Of a stretch of DNA of 64,000 nt, positions 44,071 to 53,095 are shown piece by piece. The position numbers and the translations under genes were made by a program. Position 1 is the stretch's first letter; the number at the start of each line of letters is the position of its first letter. The DNA comes from Candidatus Limimonas egerieequi (lineage in GTDB: Bacteria > Bacillota > Clostridia > Oscillospirales > Acutalibacteraceae): assembly GCA_018064455.1 (NCBI GenBank), contig JAGHVH010000008.1:62001-126000 (forward strand), in the 5' to 3' direction. The notes below the pieces were generated by a model. It was not told the DNA's origin, searched no databases, and saw only the letters and a program-made list of their open reading frames with translations.

Positions 44071-45311
44071 GACAGTTTTTCTCAGTTTTCAAGTTTGAAC
44101 TCCGTGGACAGCTCCAGAGCAAAGTCTTTAGAGTAATCACAATTTTGCTCCTTGTAGTAATTGTTTTGACGCTCAACGTTGGTCGCCTTGAGGCACTTCT
44201 TGGCGATAGTCTTGACTCACTTAAAAAGGATGATGAGGCTACAAAGATTGCTGTTTGCAACAAGAGCGAGATGGATACAGAGGCTCTGGTTGAGACCTTT
44301 AAAATGTTCTTTGGAGAGGGCTATGAGTTCTCAGTAACAAAGGATGATAACCTTGAAAAACAGGTTGAAAAAGGCGATGTTGATACAGCCATAATTATTG
44401 AAACTCCACTTAAGTACAAGTACATAGTTGAAACTGTTGGCATGTTTGATGCTGATCAGCAGATTATTGAGCAGGTACTTATTACAAATTATCGTTACTC
44501 ATATCTCCAAAATGCAGGACTCACAGCGGAACAGATTACAGCTGCGCTTGAGGCTGGAACTGAGAGTGATGTAGTCGTAACTGGCAAGGATCAGACACAG
44601 AGTTTTGCCTATACCTACGCGATTATCATGATTCTTTACATGGTGCTTTTGCTCTATGGCCAGTTCGTTGCAAGCAGTGTGGCTGGTGAAAAGAGTTCAC
44701 GTTGTATGGAGGTTTTGATAACATCAGCCAAGCCAATGAATTTGATGTTTGGTAAGGTGCTTGGCTCTGGTAGTGCGGGACTTTTACAGCTCGTACTTAT
44801 CCTTGGCACAACAGTTGGTTGCTACCAACTTAATAAGAATACGCTCGACAACGAGATGATAGTTTCTCTTTTTGGTATGCCAGTGAGCGTTGCAATATAC
44901 TCGATTGTATTCTTTATTTTGGGCTACTTTATCTATGCATTTATGTTTGGCGCTGCGGGTTCACTCGCATCTCGCGCAGAGGACCTTGGTGCCCTTGTAA
45001 TGCCTATAAATGTGATATTTATCTTTGCTTTCATGGTTGCGATATTTACTATGACAAGCGGAAATGTTGATGGAATTTTTGTAACTGTATGTTCATTCCT
45101 CCCAACATTTGCGCCTATGCTTATGCTCGTTCGTATCTGTATGGGCACGGTTGCAGTTTGGGAAATCGCGCTTTCGATTGCTATCCAAATTGCGACAATT
45201 ATCCTCCTTGGAATTGGTTGTGCCAAGGTTTACAGAGCAGGCGTTTTGCTCTATGGTAACTCACCAAAATTCAAGGATATCTGGAAGATTTTAACAACAA
45301 AACAGGAGTAA
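44067..45311 (+). CDS. ABC-2 type permease, NatB-like
   Basis: A 414-residue permease with one N-terminal hydrophobic segment, a ~130-residue extracellular loop, then five to six C-terminal spans. VAGEKSSRCMEVLITSAKP is the ABC-2 motif typical of NatB and YhaP proteins. It overlaps the ATPase gene by ATGA and lies three bases before luxS, so luxS may be transcribed from the same unit. Confidence 0.88.
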   Translation: MRQFFSVFKFELRGQLQSKVFRVITILLLVVIVLTLNVGRLEALLGDSLDSLKKDDEATKIAVCNKSEMDTEALVETFKMFFGEGYEFSVTKDDNLEKQVEKGDVDTAIIIETPLKYKYIVETVGMFDADQQIIEQVLITNYRYSYLQNAGLTAEQITAALEAGTESDVVVTGKDQTQSFAYTYAIIMILYMVLLLYGQFVASSVAGEKSSRCMEVLITSAKPMNLMFGKVLGSGSAGLLQLVLILGTTVGCYQLNKNTLDNEMIVSLFGMPVSVAIYSIVFFILGYFIYAFMFGAAGSLASRAEDLGALVMPINVIFIFAFMVAIFTMTSGNVDGIFVTVCSFLPTFAPMLMLVRICMGTVAVWEIALSIAIQIATIILLGIGCAKVYRAGVLLYGNSPKFKDIWKILTTKQE

Positions 45312-45314
45312 AAA

Positions 45315-45782
45315 ATGGAACAGATTGCAAGTTTTACAATTGATCATGACAAGCTTCAAAAAGGTGTCTATGTATCCCGAATTGATAGGAACACAATCAC
45401 CTATGATGTTAGGATGAAACGCCCTAATATGGGGGATTATCTCTCAAATGGAGCGCTCCATACTTTTGAGCATCTCTTTGCCACTTATGCACGTAACAGC
45501 GAGTTTTCTGACTCTGTTGTGTATATCGGACCAATGGGTTGTAGGACTGGATTTTACATCGTTTTGTTTGATGATTTAAGCAAAGAAAATGTCCTCAAAT
45601 TGCTCCTTGATTCATTCAAATTTGTGGCTGATTTTGAGGGTGAAATTCCTGGCGCAAAACGCAAGGAGTGCGGCAACTATCTTGAGCATGATTTGGCTGG
45701 CGCCAAGGTGGCGGCACTCGACATGCTCGATGTTCTCAAGGACTGGACGCCGGCGAAATTTGATTACAATTTTGAAGGCTAA
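45315..45782 (+). CDS. luxS: S-ribosylhomocysteine lyase LuxS
   Basis: Cleaves S-ribosylhomocysteine to homocysteine and DPD, the precursor of autoinducer-2. At 155 residues it has the metal-binding HTFEH motif (His49, His53, with catalytic Glu52) and GPMGCRTGFY with Cys76, plus a third metal Cys in KECGNYLEHDL. Start ATG 45315 follows AGGAG. The upstream ABC genes end three bases before. A strong terminator follows directly. Confidence 0.95.
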   Translation: MEQIASFTIDHDKLQKGVYVSRIDRNTITYDVRMKRPNMGDYLSNGALHTFEHLFATYARNSEFSDSVVYIGPMGCRTGFYIVLFDDLSKENVLKLLLDSFKFVADFEGEIPGAKRKECGNYLEHDLAGAKVAALDMLDVLKDWTPAKFDYNFEG

Positions 45783-45783
45783 A

Positions 45784-45822
45784 ATGAAACCCCTGGAAGG
45801 TTACTTCCAGGGGTCATTTTTT
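45784..45822. terminator. Bidirectional terminator after luxS
   Basis: 11-bp perfect stem (ACCCCTGGAAG, loop GTTA, complement), extended by ATGA/TCAT, with flanking A and T runs, between convergent luxS and the MATE gene. Confidence 0.9.
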
Positions 45823-45828
45823 GCCTAT

Positions 45829-47160
45829 TTAATAGTAGCTGTAGCGGCGTCGTTTGCCGATTAGGAATGCAGCGCTGACGGCAATTCCAAGCACTTCTGC
45901 CACAACCATCGATGCCCAGATTCCGTCAAGTCCGAGGAATCTTGGGAGGATGTAAAGTGGCAAAATTTGGAACACAAAAGTGCGTAAAAATGCGATGGCT
46001 GCTGATACTGGACCATTGCCCAGCGCTGTAAAGAAACTTGATGCAAACATCGAAAATCCGCCGAGTAAAAACGCCAGTGCAAAGATCCTAAATCCGTGCA
46101 CGGTCATGTCGATTAATGCCTCATCACCTGCGGCAAAAATCATAGCAAATGGTCTTGCTAAACCTTCGGATGACAAGGTGGCGAGAATTCCCATAAATGC
46201 CGTAATTATAAGGCTTTTCTTGAATACATTTTGCAGTTCATCGATGTTTTGTGCGCCGTAATTATATCCTACAACTGGCGCGACGCCGATGGTGTATCCG
46301 ATGTAAATTGCAATGAAAATAAAGGATACATACATTACGATTCCATATGCGTTTACACCGAGCTGACCAGCAATTTTCAGTATCTCTAAATTGTAGAGGA
46401 TGCTGACAAGACTGAGTGTGATATTGCTTATGAGTTCCGACATACCGTTGGTGCATGTGTGAGCAAGGATGTGGAAATCAATTTCTGGTTTTCCAAGTCT
46501 GAGTAAACTGTTGTTATGCTTAGAAAAATAGACTAGTGGAATAAGTCCGCCGAGCACCTGTGTTGAGGCGGTTCCGAGCGCTGCACCAAAGAGTCCAAGC
46601 TTGAAAACAAGGATGAAAAGTGCATCCAAAACTACGTTTGAAATACCTGCTGCTATTGTTGCAACGAGGCTGAGTTTTGGCTTCTCGGCGGTGGCGGTTA
46701 GGCTCTGGAAAACGTTCTGCAACATAAAGAATGGAATGCAAGGGAAAATCACCTTGCAATATGTTACGCAGTTTTGGAGGAGGTCACCTGTTGCGCCGAG
46801 CAACATGCAAAGTCGTCTATTAAAAATTAGGGCAATGATAGAAAGCAAAATACCTGTAATTATCGTAGCATAGACGATAAGGGAGAAATATTTATTGGCG
46901 AGTTCTTTTTTGCCCTCGCCAATAGTCCTAGATATTATCGCATTTCCGCCTGTGCCAAACATAAATCCTACACCGCCAAAAATCATAATCATTGGCCATG
47001 TGAGATTTACTGCTGCAAAAGGAGTCTCCCCTACAAAATTGGAAACAAAGATGCCGTCTACCATACCATAAACCGAGATAAACACCATCATCGCCGAGGA
47101 GGGGAGAATAAGTCGCAGTATTTTTTTGATTGTGAAGTGTTCTGAAATTTTAATTCTCAT
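45829..47160 (-). CDS. MATE-family efflux transporter
   Basis: Cation-coupled multidrug or metabolite exporter of 443 residues with about twelve hydrophobic helices in two homologous halves. Family motifs include MVDGIFVSNFVGETPFAAVNL near the N-terminus, GTGGNAIISRTIGEGK, and YNYGAQNIDELQNVFKKS in the second half. ATG 47160 has no good Shine-Dalgarno sequence just upstream (TATTTGCGTT), which suggests low translation or a start elsewhere. It is transcribed divergently from asnS. Confidence 0.9.
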   Translation of the reverse strand: MRIKISEHFTIKKILRLILPSSAMMVFISVYGMVDGIFVSNFVGETPFAAVNLTWPMIMIFGGVGFMFGTGGNAIISRTIGEGKKELANKYFSLIVYATIITGILLSIIALIFNRRLCMLLGATGDLLQNCVTYCKVIFPCIPFFMLQNVFQSLTATAEKPKLSLVATIAAGISNVVLDALFILVFKLGLFGAALGTASTQVLGGLIPLVYFSKHNNSLLRLGKPEIDFHILAHTCTNGMSELISNITLSLVSILYNLEILKIAGQLGVNAYGIVMYVSFIFIAIYIGYTIGVAPVVGYNYGAQNIDELQNVFKKSLIITAFMGILATLSSEGLARPFAMIFAAGDEALIDMTVHGFRIFALAFLLGGFSMFASSFFTALGNGPVSAAIAFLRTFVFQILPLYILPRFLGLDGIWASMVVAEVLGIAVSAAFLIGKRRRYSYY

Positions 47161-47182
47161 AACGCAAATACTTTAACACATC

Positions 47183-47212
47183 TTGAAATAATAAGCAAAT
47201 GTGTGCTATTAT
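47183..47212 (+). promoter_or_regulatory. Promoter of asnS
   Basis: TTGAAA at 47183-47188, 18-base spacer, TATTAT at 47207-47212, with TG one base upstream of the -10 (extended). Forty bases separate it from ATG 47252. No T-box element fits in this short leader. Confidence 0.55.
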
Positions 47213-47251
47213 ATTATGAAATATTTTATTTATTTAAGAGGTAATTAATTA

Positions 47252-48646
47252 ATGAAACACGTAGACATTATAGAGGTCATGACAAAAGAGGAATATGTAG
47301 GTCGCGAGGTTACTGTCTGTGGATGGGTGCGTACAGCACGTGATTCCAAGACAATGGCTTTCATCGAGCTCAACGATGGCACATCTTTAAAGCACATCCA
47401 GCTCGTTGTTGACAAGGAGACATTTGGCAAAGCAGACGAGATGTCAAACTTCACCAAGCTTGGTTCATCACTCAAAGTAGTTGGTACTGTTGTACCATCA
47501 GCAGTAGCTCAGGATGGTGGCGTAGAAATTAACGTTTCTGACATCGAACTCCTTGGCCCATGCCCAGAGGACTATCCTCTTCAGAAAAAGCGCACCAATC
47601 TTGAAACATTACGTACAATGCCTCATCTTCGTGTTCGTACAAATACATTTAACGCAGTATTTCGTGTACGCTCTGTACTCGCAGCAGCTATTCACGAGTA
47701 CTTCCAGGACAGACATTACGTTTACGTAAACACACCACTCATCACAGGCTCTGACTGTGAGGGTGCGGGTGAGATGTTTAAAGTAACAACTCAATCTTTC
47801 GAGGACGCTGCCAAGTACAAGACAGCGGACGAGTATTATGCTGACGACTTCTTTGGTAAATCAGCAGGCCTTTCTGTATCAGGCCAGCTTGAGGGCGAAG
47901 TAGCCGCTATGGCATTTGGTAAGATTTATACTTTTGGTCCATCATTCAGAGCCGAGAACTCAAACACAACGCGTCACGTTGCAGAGTTCTGGCATGTTGA
48001 ACCAGAGGTTGCATTTGCCGAGCTCCCTGACATCATTGAAATGGCAGAGGACATGATTAAGTACATTACAAAAGCTGTAATGGAACGTTGCCCTGCTGAG
48101 CTCGACTTTTTCGAGAAGTTCTTTGAAAAAGGACTTCGTGAAAAGCTCACTAATGTAATCGAGAGTGACTTTGAAGTTCTCGATTACACCAAGGCCATTG
48201 AAATCCTTGAAAAGGCTGACGCTGATTTCAAGTACCCAGTATCATGGGGCTGTGACCTTCAGACTGAGCATGAGAGATATATAACAGAGGAGGTGTTCAA
48301 AAAACCGGTATTCGTAACTAACTATCCGAAGGAGATTAAGTCTTTCTATATGAAACAAAATCCAGACGGTAAGACAGTTGCTGCAACTGACCTCTTAGTG
48401 CCTGGTATAGGAGAGATTATCGGATGCTCAGAGCGTGAAGCAGATTATGACAAGCTTCTTGAGGCTATGAACGTTCGTGGAATGAATCTCGATGACTATA
48501 ATGACTATATCGATCTCCGTAAGTTCGGTTCAGTTCCACACAGTGGTTTTGGACTTGGCTTTGAACGTATGCTTATGTACGTTACAGGAGTACAAAATAT
48601 TCGCGATGTTATCCTCTTCCCAAGAACGGTAGGAAGCATTCGCTAA
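47252..48646 (+). CDS. asnS: Asparaginyl-tRNA synthetase
   Basis: Class IIb aminoacyl-tRNA synthetase. The N-terminal OB fold (GREVTVCGWVRTARDSKTMAFIEL) binds the anticodon. Catalytic motifs: motif 2 FRAENSNTTRHVAEFWHVEPE and motif 3 GFGLGFERMLMYVTG. The asparagine-type features and the 464-residue length distinguish it from AspRS. AAGAGGTAATT precedes ATG 47252. First gene of a run through degV to murI. Confidence 0.95.
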   Translation: MKHVDIIEVMTKEEYVGREVTVCGWVRTARDSKTMAFIELNDGTSLKHIQLVVDKETFGKADEMSNFTKLGSSLKVVGTVVPSAVAQDGGVEINVSDIELLGPCPEDYPLQKKRTNLETLRTMPHLRVRTNTFNAVFRVRSVLAAAIHEYFQDRHYVYVNTPLITGSDCEGAGEMFKVTTQSFEDAAKYKTADEYYADDFFGKSAGLSVSGQLEGEVAAMAFGKIYTFGPSFRAENSNTTRHVAEFWHVEPEVAFAELPDIIEMAEDMIKYITKAVMERCPAELDFFEKFFEKGLREKLTNVIESDFEVLDYTKAIEILEKADADFKYPVSWGCDLQTEHERYITEEVFKKPVFVTNYPKEIKSFYMKQNPDGKTVAATDLLVPGIGEIIGCSEREADYDKLLEAMNVRGMNLDDYNDYIDLRKFGSVPHSGFGLGFERMLMYVTGVQNIRDVILFPRTVGSIR

Positions 48647-48665
48647 CTTTTAGGAGGGAAAAGCT

Positions 48666-49553
48666 ATGGCTTTTTGTATAATTACTGACTCTGCGTCAGA
48701 CGTACCACAGAGTGTTATTGAGGAGTATGGCCTTTTTGTAATGCCAACTCCAGTTACAATTGACAACGAAGATTTACGCGATGGTGTAACCATCTTCCCT
48801 GATGAGTTTTACAAGATTCAAGAGGAAGGCGTAAAGGAAATTAAAACATATCACATCTCGGAACTCATGTTCCAAGAGTATTTCACAGAGTTTGCAAAGC
48901 GTGGAGACGAGGTGCTCTACATCTGTTTCTCAACAGGTGTTGCTGGCACATTCCAAGCTGCTACACTTGCAAAGCAAGAGGTACTTGAGGAGTACCCTGA
49001 CTTCAAGATTACAATCATTGATTCACACTGTGCATCAATCGGATATGGTCTTGTTGTTGAACGTCTCCTTAAGATGCAAAAGAATGGCGCACCACAGGAT
49101 TTGATAATTGAGGCTGCTCAGTTCTTCTGTGACCATATGGTTCACGTAATTGCAGTTCAGTCACTTGATTACCTCTATGCTGGTGGTCGTGTAAGCAAGG
49201 CTTCATTCGTTGTAGGCGGTATGCTTGATATCAAGCCTATCCTTATGACAGATGAAAACGGAGCTTTAAAGGCAACTGAAAAAGTACGTGGTTGGAAAAA
49301 GGCAATGGCACGCGTAGTTGAACTTATCGGTGAAAACGGTGTCGAACTTGAAAACCAGGTAATCGGTGCTTGCTATGGCACAGACGTTGAGTCATTCGCA
49401 ACAATGAAGGCTGAACTCCGTGAAAAGTACAAGGTTCGTGACATTGTTGAGACTCAGGTTGGCTGCGCAATTGGTGCACATACTGGTCCATCTATTGTTG
49501 CTGCCGTATGCCTTAACGCATATGAACCAAAGTATGACGAGTATTTGAAATAA
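48666..49553 (+). CDS. DegV family fatty-acid-binding protein
   Basis: Cytoplasmic lipid-binding protein; relatives (FakB) present fatty acids to the FakA kinase. The N-terminal ITDSASDVP and STGVAGTFQAA motifs form the carboxylate-binding site; VQSLDYLYAGGRVSKASFVVGGMLDIKPIL is the hallmark of the family. At 295 residues it is full length. No FakA gene is nearby. AGGAGGG precedes ATG 48666. Confidence 0.93.
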   Translation: MAFCIITDSASDVPQSVIEEYGLFVMPTPVTIDNEDLRDGVTIFPDEFYKIQEEGVKEIKTYHISELMFQEYFTEFAKRGDEVLYICFSTGVAGTFQAATLAKQEVLEEYPDFKITIIDSHCASIGYGLVVERLLKMQKNGAPQDLIIEAAQFFCDHMVHVIAVQSLDYLYAGGRVSKASFVVGGMLDIKPILMTDENGALKATEKVRGWKKAMARVVELIGENGVELENQVIGACYGTDVESFATMKAELREKYKVRDIVETQVGCAIGAHTGPSIVAAVCLNAYEPKYDEYLK

Positions 49554-49565
49554 AGAAGGAAAACT

Positions 49566-50888
49566 ATGGACTTTAGAACAAAAGTTGAAGACGTCTTCTA
49601 CTCTGTTAAAGACAAAATAGAAGATATCTTTCTCGACCTTAAAGAAAAGCGAGAAAGCAAGTCTTCAGAACTAGATGGTGAAAAGTCAAAAAAGAATATT
49701 CTCGCTGGTATAGATAAGAGGAAACTTATCGCAATAGCTGTACTAATCGTATTTTTAATCGGCCTTGTTGCCTGCGTTGCAGGCAAGCACGGCGGCAAGT
49801 CGTCGGGCGGCAAGAAAAAGAATGGCACAAATGCAGAGGAGGTTGGAACAACCGATGACTCCGATGCATGGTGGAAGAAGTATATGGGCGCCGACGCTAG
49901 CATGCCGGGCTATGCTCCGACCAAGGCCAACGAACTCAAATGGGATCCAGTTGATGGCGCGATAGGCTACAACGTATATCGCGCAAATAAAAAGGACGGC
50001 GAATACGTATGCATCGCCGTAGTTGAGAAACCAGAGTACGTTGACACAACAGCCGAAAATGGTAAGAAGTATTTCTATAAGACTACAGCTATTAAAGTTA
50101 CCAAGACCGAAAAGAAGGATGGCACAACAAAGCTTGTTACCCGTGAGGTTACTATTGCTCCAGAGAGCATTGTAACTGAGAAGGTAACAGTTTATGTTCC
50201 AACTGGTACAACTGAAAAGGACCAAAAGCCTGTTGAAATCGTAACTGATAAGGACGGCGAAGTTGTAACAAACAAGGATGGCGAGGTCGTTACCAAACCA
50301 GTCGGTGATGATGAGAGTACAACTGACAAAGAGGATGACGACAAAACAACTGAGGACGAGTCAAAGGACAATCCAACAGAGGCACCAACAGTTAAGCCAA
50401 CAGAACCACCAACAGAGCCACCAACAGAGCCGCCGACGAAGAAGCCTCCAGTATCTGCTCCAAAGACAAGCACAAACAACAGCACAATCAACAACTCACG
50501 CAATGCCTTTGAGAACAAACTCGCTGGAACTGATGGTGAGTCAACCAAACTTCGTGATATAGCTGTTGCTTGTAGCAACTCTGCTGGTAACAGAGGTAGT
50601 GTTACCCAGATTACAAGTGGACGTAATGTTCTTGGTCAAAAGACGACAGTAAATGGTTTTGATGAGTGTTATCGTTTTACTGCTGCACCATCAATTTCTT
50701 CACTTGGACGCCATGTAGCGGGTTATGTATTTAAAGTAACAAGCATCAGTGCAGAGGACTTTGCAAACTCACTTTATAACAATACCAAGACAACAGAGAG
50801 CTTTACTGGTGTCGGTTCAAGTAACATTAAGTACAAGAATATCGACTACTACGGCGACTATGTATTCTATATGATTGCGACTTACTAA
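49566..50888 (+). CDS. Membrane-anchored FN3-like surface protein with Thr/Pro linker
   Basis: Unassigned 440-residue protein. A charged cytoplasmic N-terminus (~1-52) precedes one span (~53-72, LIAIAVLIVFLIGLVACVAG). Residues ~118-185 look like a fibronectin type III domain (LKWDPVDGAIGYNVYR ... YVDTTAENGKKYFYKTTAI). Next come DKDGEVVTNKDGEVVTK repeats, an acidic Thr-rich part and a PTEPPTEPPTEPPTKKPP linker typical of wall-spanning segments. The last ~130 residues form a separate small domain of unknown type. It sits between degV and murD and may be an envelope protein. Confidence 0.75.
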   Translation: MDFRTKVEDVFYSVKDKIEDIFLDLKEKRESKSSELDGEKSKKNILAGIDKRKLIAIAVLIVFLIGLVACVAGKHGGKSSGGKKKNGTNAEEVGTTDDSDAWWKKYMGADASMPGYAPTKANELKWDPVDGAIGYNVYRANKKDGEYVCIAVVEKPEYVDTTAENGKKYFYKTTAIKVTKTEKKDGTTKLVTREVTIAPESIVTEKVTVYVPTGTTEKDQKPVEIVTDKDGEVVTNKDGEVVTKPVGDDESTTDKEDDDKTTEDESKDNPTEAPTVKPTEPPTEPPTEPPTKKPPVSAPKTSTNNSTINNSRNAFENKLAGTDGESTKLRDIAVACSNSAGNRGSVTQITSGRNVLGQKTTVNGFDECYRFTAAPSISSLGRHVAGYVFKVTSISAEDFANSLYNNTKTTESFTGVGSSNIKYKNIDYYGDYVFYMIATY

Positions 50889-50909
50889 AATTTGGAGGCC
50901 CAAAGTTTA

Positions 50910-52256
50910 ATGGATTTTCAAGGAAAAAGAGTTCTTGTAGTTGGCCTTGCCCGCTCGGGCATGGCCGCCATCAAGGTTTTACATACCCTTGGCGCTACAA
51001 TAATTCTTTCTGAATCAAAGAAAAAAGAGGACATCAAGGAACTTGATACATTGCTCTCACTCGGTGTCACAATAGTTGACCAATCACTTGAGGTTGCAGA
51101 GGGGCAATATGACCTCTGCGTTAAAAACCCAGGTGTACACAATGACATCCCATTCATGGTTAAACTCTATGAGAGGAACGTCCCTGTAATTACAGAAATA
51201 GAGCTCGCTTTCCAGGTTGCCAAGCCACAGCACTTTATCGCAATTACAGGTACTAATGGCAAGACAACAACTTCCACTCTTGTACACGAGATACTCTCTC
51301 GCAAGTATGGAAATCGTGCACACCTCTGTGGCAACATCGGTATTCCACTCTGTGAGATAGTGATGAATGAAAACCTTCTAAATGAGGCTGGTCATTACAT
51401 CACACTTGAAATATCAAACTACCAACTTGTTAACATCGACAAGTTCCATCCGGATGTTGCAACAATTATCAACTTAACTCCGGATCACATCGATGTTCAC
51501 GGTTCGCTTGATGCGTATTACAAGTCAAAAACTGAAGTGTATCGCAACATGGATGAGAATGATACATTCATTTTAAATTCGGATGACGAGACACTCCTCT
51601 CATATGTTGATAGGTACAAAGTGCCTGCAACAGTCAAGACAATCAGTCTTGAGAGGGATGACGCCGATGCGTGCATCAAGGACGGCAAAATGATAATTGA
51701 CGGTGAGGCAGTGCTCGACCTTAAAAGCATTCGCTTGCCAGGTCGTCACAATCTCCAAAATGTCATTATCGCCGTATCTTGTGCCAAGGCAATCGGCGTA
51801 GAGAACAGCTTCATAATTGACGCTGTAGAATCATTCGCCGGTGTTGAGCACAGAATCGAGTTCGTACGTGAACTTAATGGCGTTCGCTACTACAACGATT
51901 CCAAGGGCACCAACACCGATGCTACGGTAACTGCACTTAAGGCATTTGACCACGGTGTAATCTTACTCATAGGTGGTTTTGAAAAGGGACTCCCTATGGA
52001 CGATGTAAAAGCACACCTTGGTTGTGTTAAGAAGGTTATCGGTTTTGGCGCCTGCGGTGAGCGACTTGTTCGTGACACAGTGGGCGATGACGGTATCGTT
52101 GTTTCCGATTTGGCGGAAGCACTTGATGCGTCAGTGAAAATAGCGGAGTCTGGAGATACAGTTTTACTTTCTCCAACCACCAGTTCATTTGATCAGTACT
52201 CCTGCTTTGAGGAGCGCGGGGATCACTTTAAGGAGCTTGTAAACGCTCTTAAATAA
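50910..52256 (+). CDS. murD: UDP-N-acetylmuramoylalanine--D-glutamate ligase
   Basis: Adds D-glutamate to UDP-MurNAc-L-Ala in peptidoglycan synthesis. Motifs: Rossmann-like VVGLARSGMAAIKVL, ATP-binding ITGTNGKTTTSTLV, LEISNYQLVNID, NLTPDHIDVHGS, GVEHRIEFV and NDSKGTNTDATV with the C-terminal SPTTSSFDQYSCFEERG. ATG 50910 lies 11 bases after GGAGG; an in-frame TTG at 50892 precedes the ribosome-binding site and is unlikely. It is next to murI, which supplies D-glutamate. Confidence 0.96.
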   Translation: MDFQGKRVLVVGLARSGMAAIKVLHTLGATIILSESKKKEDIKELDTLLSLGVTIVDQSLEVAEGQYDLCVKNPGVHNDIPFMVKLYERNVPVITEIELAFQVAKPQHFIAITGTNGKTTTSTLVHEILSRKYGNRAHLCGNIGIPLCEIVMNENLLNEAGHYITLEISNYQLVNIDKFHPDVATIINLTPDHIDVHGSLDAYYKSKTEVYRNMDENDTFILNSDDETLLSYVDRYKVPATVKTISLERDDADACIKDGKMIIDGEAVLDLKSIRLPGRHNLQNVIIAVSCAKAIGVENSFIIDAVESFAGVEHRIEFVRELNGVRYYNDSKGTNTDATVTALKAFDHGVILLIGGFEKGLPMDDVKAHLGCVKKVIGFGACGERLVRDTVGDDGIVVSDLAEALDASVKIAESGDTVLLSPTTSSFDQYSCFEERGDHFKELVNALK

Positions 52257-52275
52257 CTTAGAAAAGAGAGACAAG

Positions 52276-53082
52276 ATGTCAAATAACAGCTACATCGGCG
52301 TATTCGATTCAGGTATCGGCGGCCTTACGGTTGTCAAAGCAATAGCTGACAATATGCCAAATGAAAACATAATATATTTCGGCGACACAGCCCATGTGCC
52401 TTATGGCACAAGGTCTAAGCGCCAGATAACTGAATACGTTTTAGCCGATGTTAAGTTCCTTAACACCTTTGATTTAAAGGCAATTGTAATCGCGTGTAAT
52501 ACTGCTGACTCAATTGCCAGAGGTACGGTAGAAGAGATGTATGACTTGCCAATATTTGGCGTAGTTGACCCGGCATCAAAACGTGCAGCCGAGATCACCA
52601 AAAATGGCAAGATAGGTGTTATCGCTACAAATGCGACGATAAACAGTGGAGCTTATAATGCTGCTATTGCGAAGTACAAACCGGACGCAGAGGTAATTGG
52701 CGTTGCGTGCCCGCTCTTCGTTCCACTTGTTGAAAACGGACGTTTCAATAAAGGAGACATCGTTATTGAGACAGTAGTTCGTGAGTACCTAGACCCACTT
52801 GTTGCCAAGGGCATCGATACATTGGTACTTGGTTGCACTCACTATCCACTGCTGTCAGATATTATTGAAGGCCTCTATCCAAGCCTTCAAATTATCAGTT
52901 CATCAGGCGCTGCCGCTGATACTCTAAGGCAGAGCCTTGAGGCAAACGACCTCGTCGGCAACAGCGACGACAGTGTTCGCAAATACTTTGTCAGTGACGA
53001 CGCCGAGGGCTTTAAGCGTCAAGCCCAAGTCTTTATGGGCGACGCCCTAGGTGGCGACGTCACGCAGGTAAATCTAGATTAA
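52276..53082 (+). CDS. murI: Glutamate racemase
   Basis: Makes D-glutamate for MurD. Motifs: GVFDSGIGGLTVVKA, YFGDTAHVPYGTRS, and the two catalytic cysteines in ACNTADS and GCTHYPLL. The 268-residue length is standard. A 3' portion (52900-53080) is richer in G+C with GAC/GCC codons. GAAAAGAGAG precedes the start. The next gene begins 13 bases after its stop. Confidence 0.95.
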   Translation: MSNNSYIGVFDSGIGGLTVVKAIADNMPNENIIYFGDTAHVPYGTRSKRQITEYVLADVKFLNTFDLKAIVIACNTADSIARGTVEEMYDLPIFGVVDPASKRAAEITKNGKIGVIATNATINSGAYNAAIAKYKPDAEVIGVACPLFVPLVENGRFNKGDIVIETVVREYLDPLVAKGIDTLVLGCTHYPLLSDIIEGLYPSLQIISSSGAAADTLRQSLEANDLVGNSDDSVRKYFVSDDAEGFKRQAQVFMGDALGGDVTQVNLD

Positions 53083-53095
53083 AGGAGGGGCATAG

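Noticed and set aside
45784-45822. Possible small RNA or attenuator after luxS
   Set aside because: A simple strong stem-loop with flanking A/T runs between convergent genes is explained by a bidirectional terminator.
49755-50225. Minus-strand open frame of 156 codons
   Set aside because: Antisense to the FN3-like gene; no start signal, and the plus-strand product has clear domain structure.
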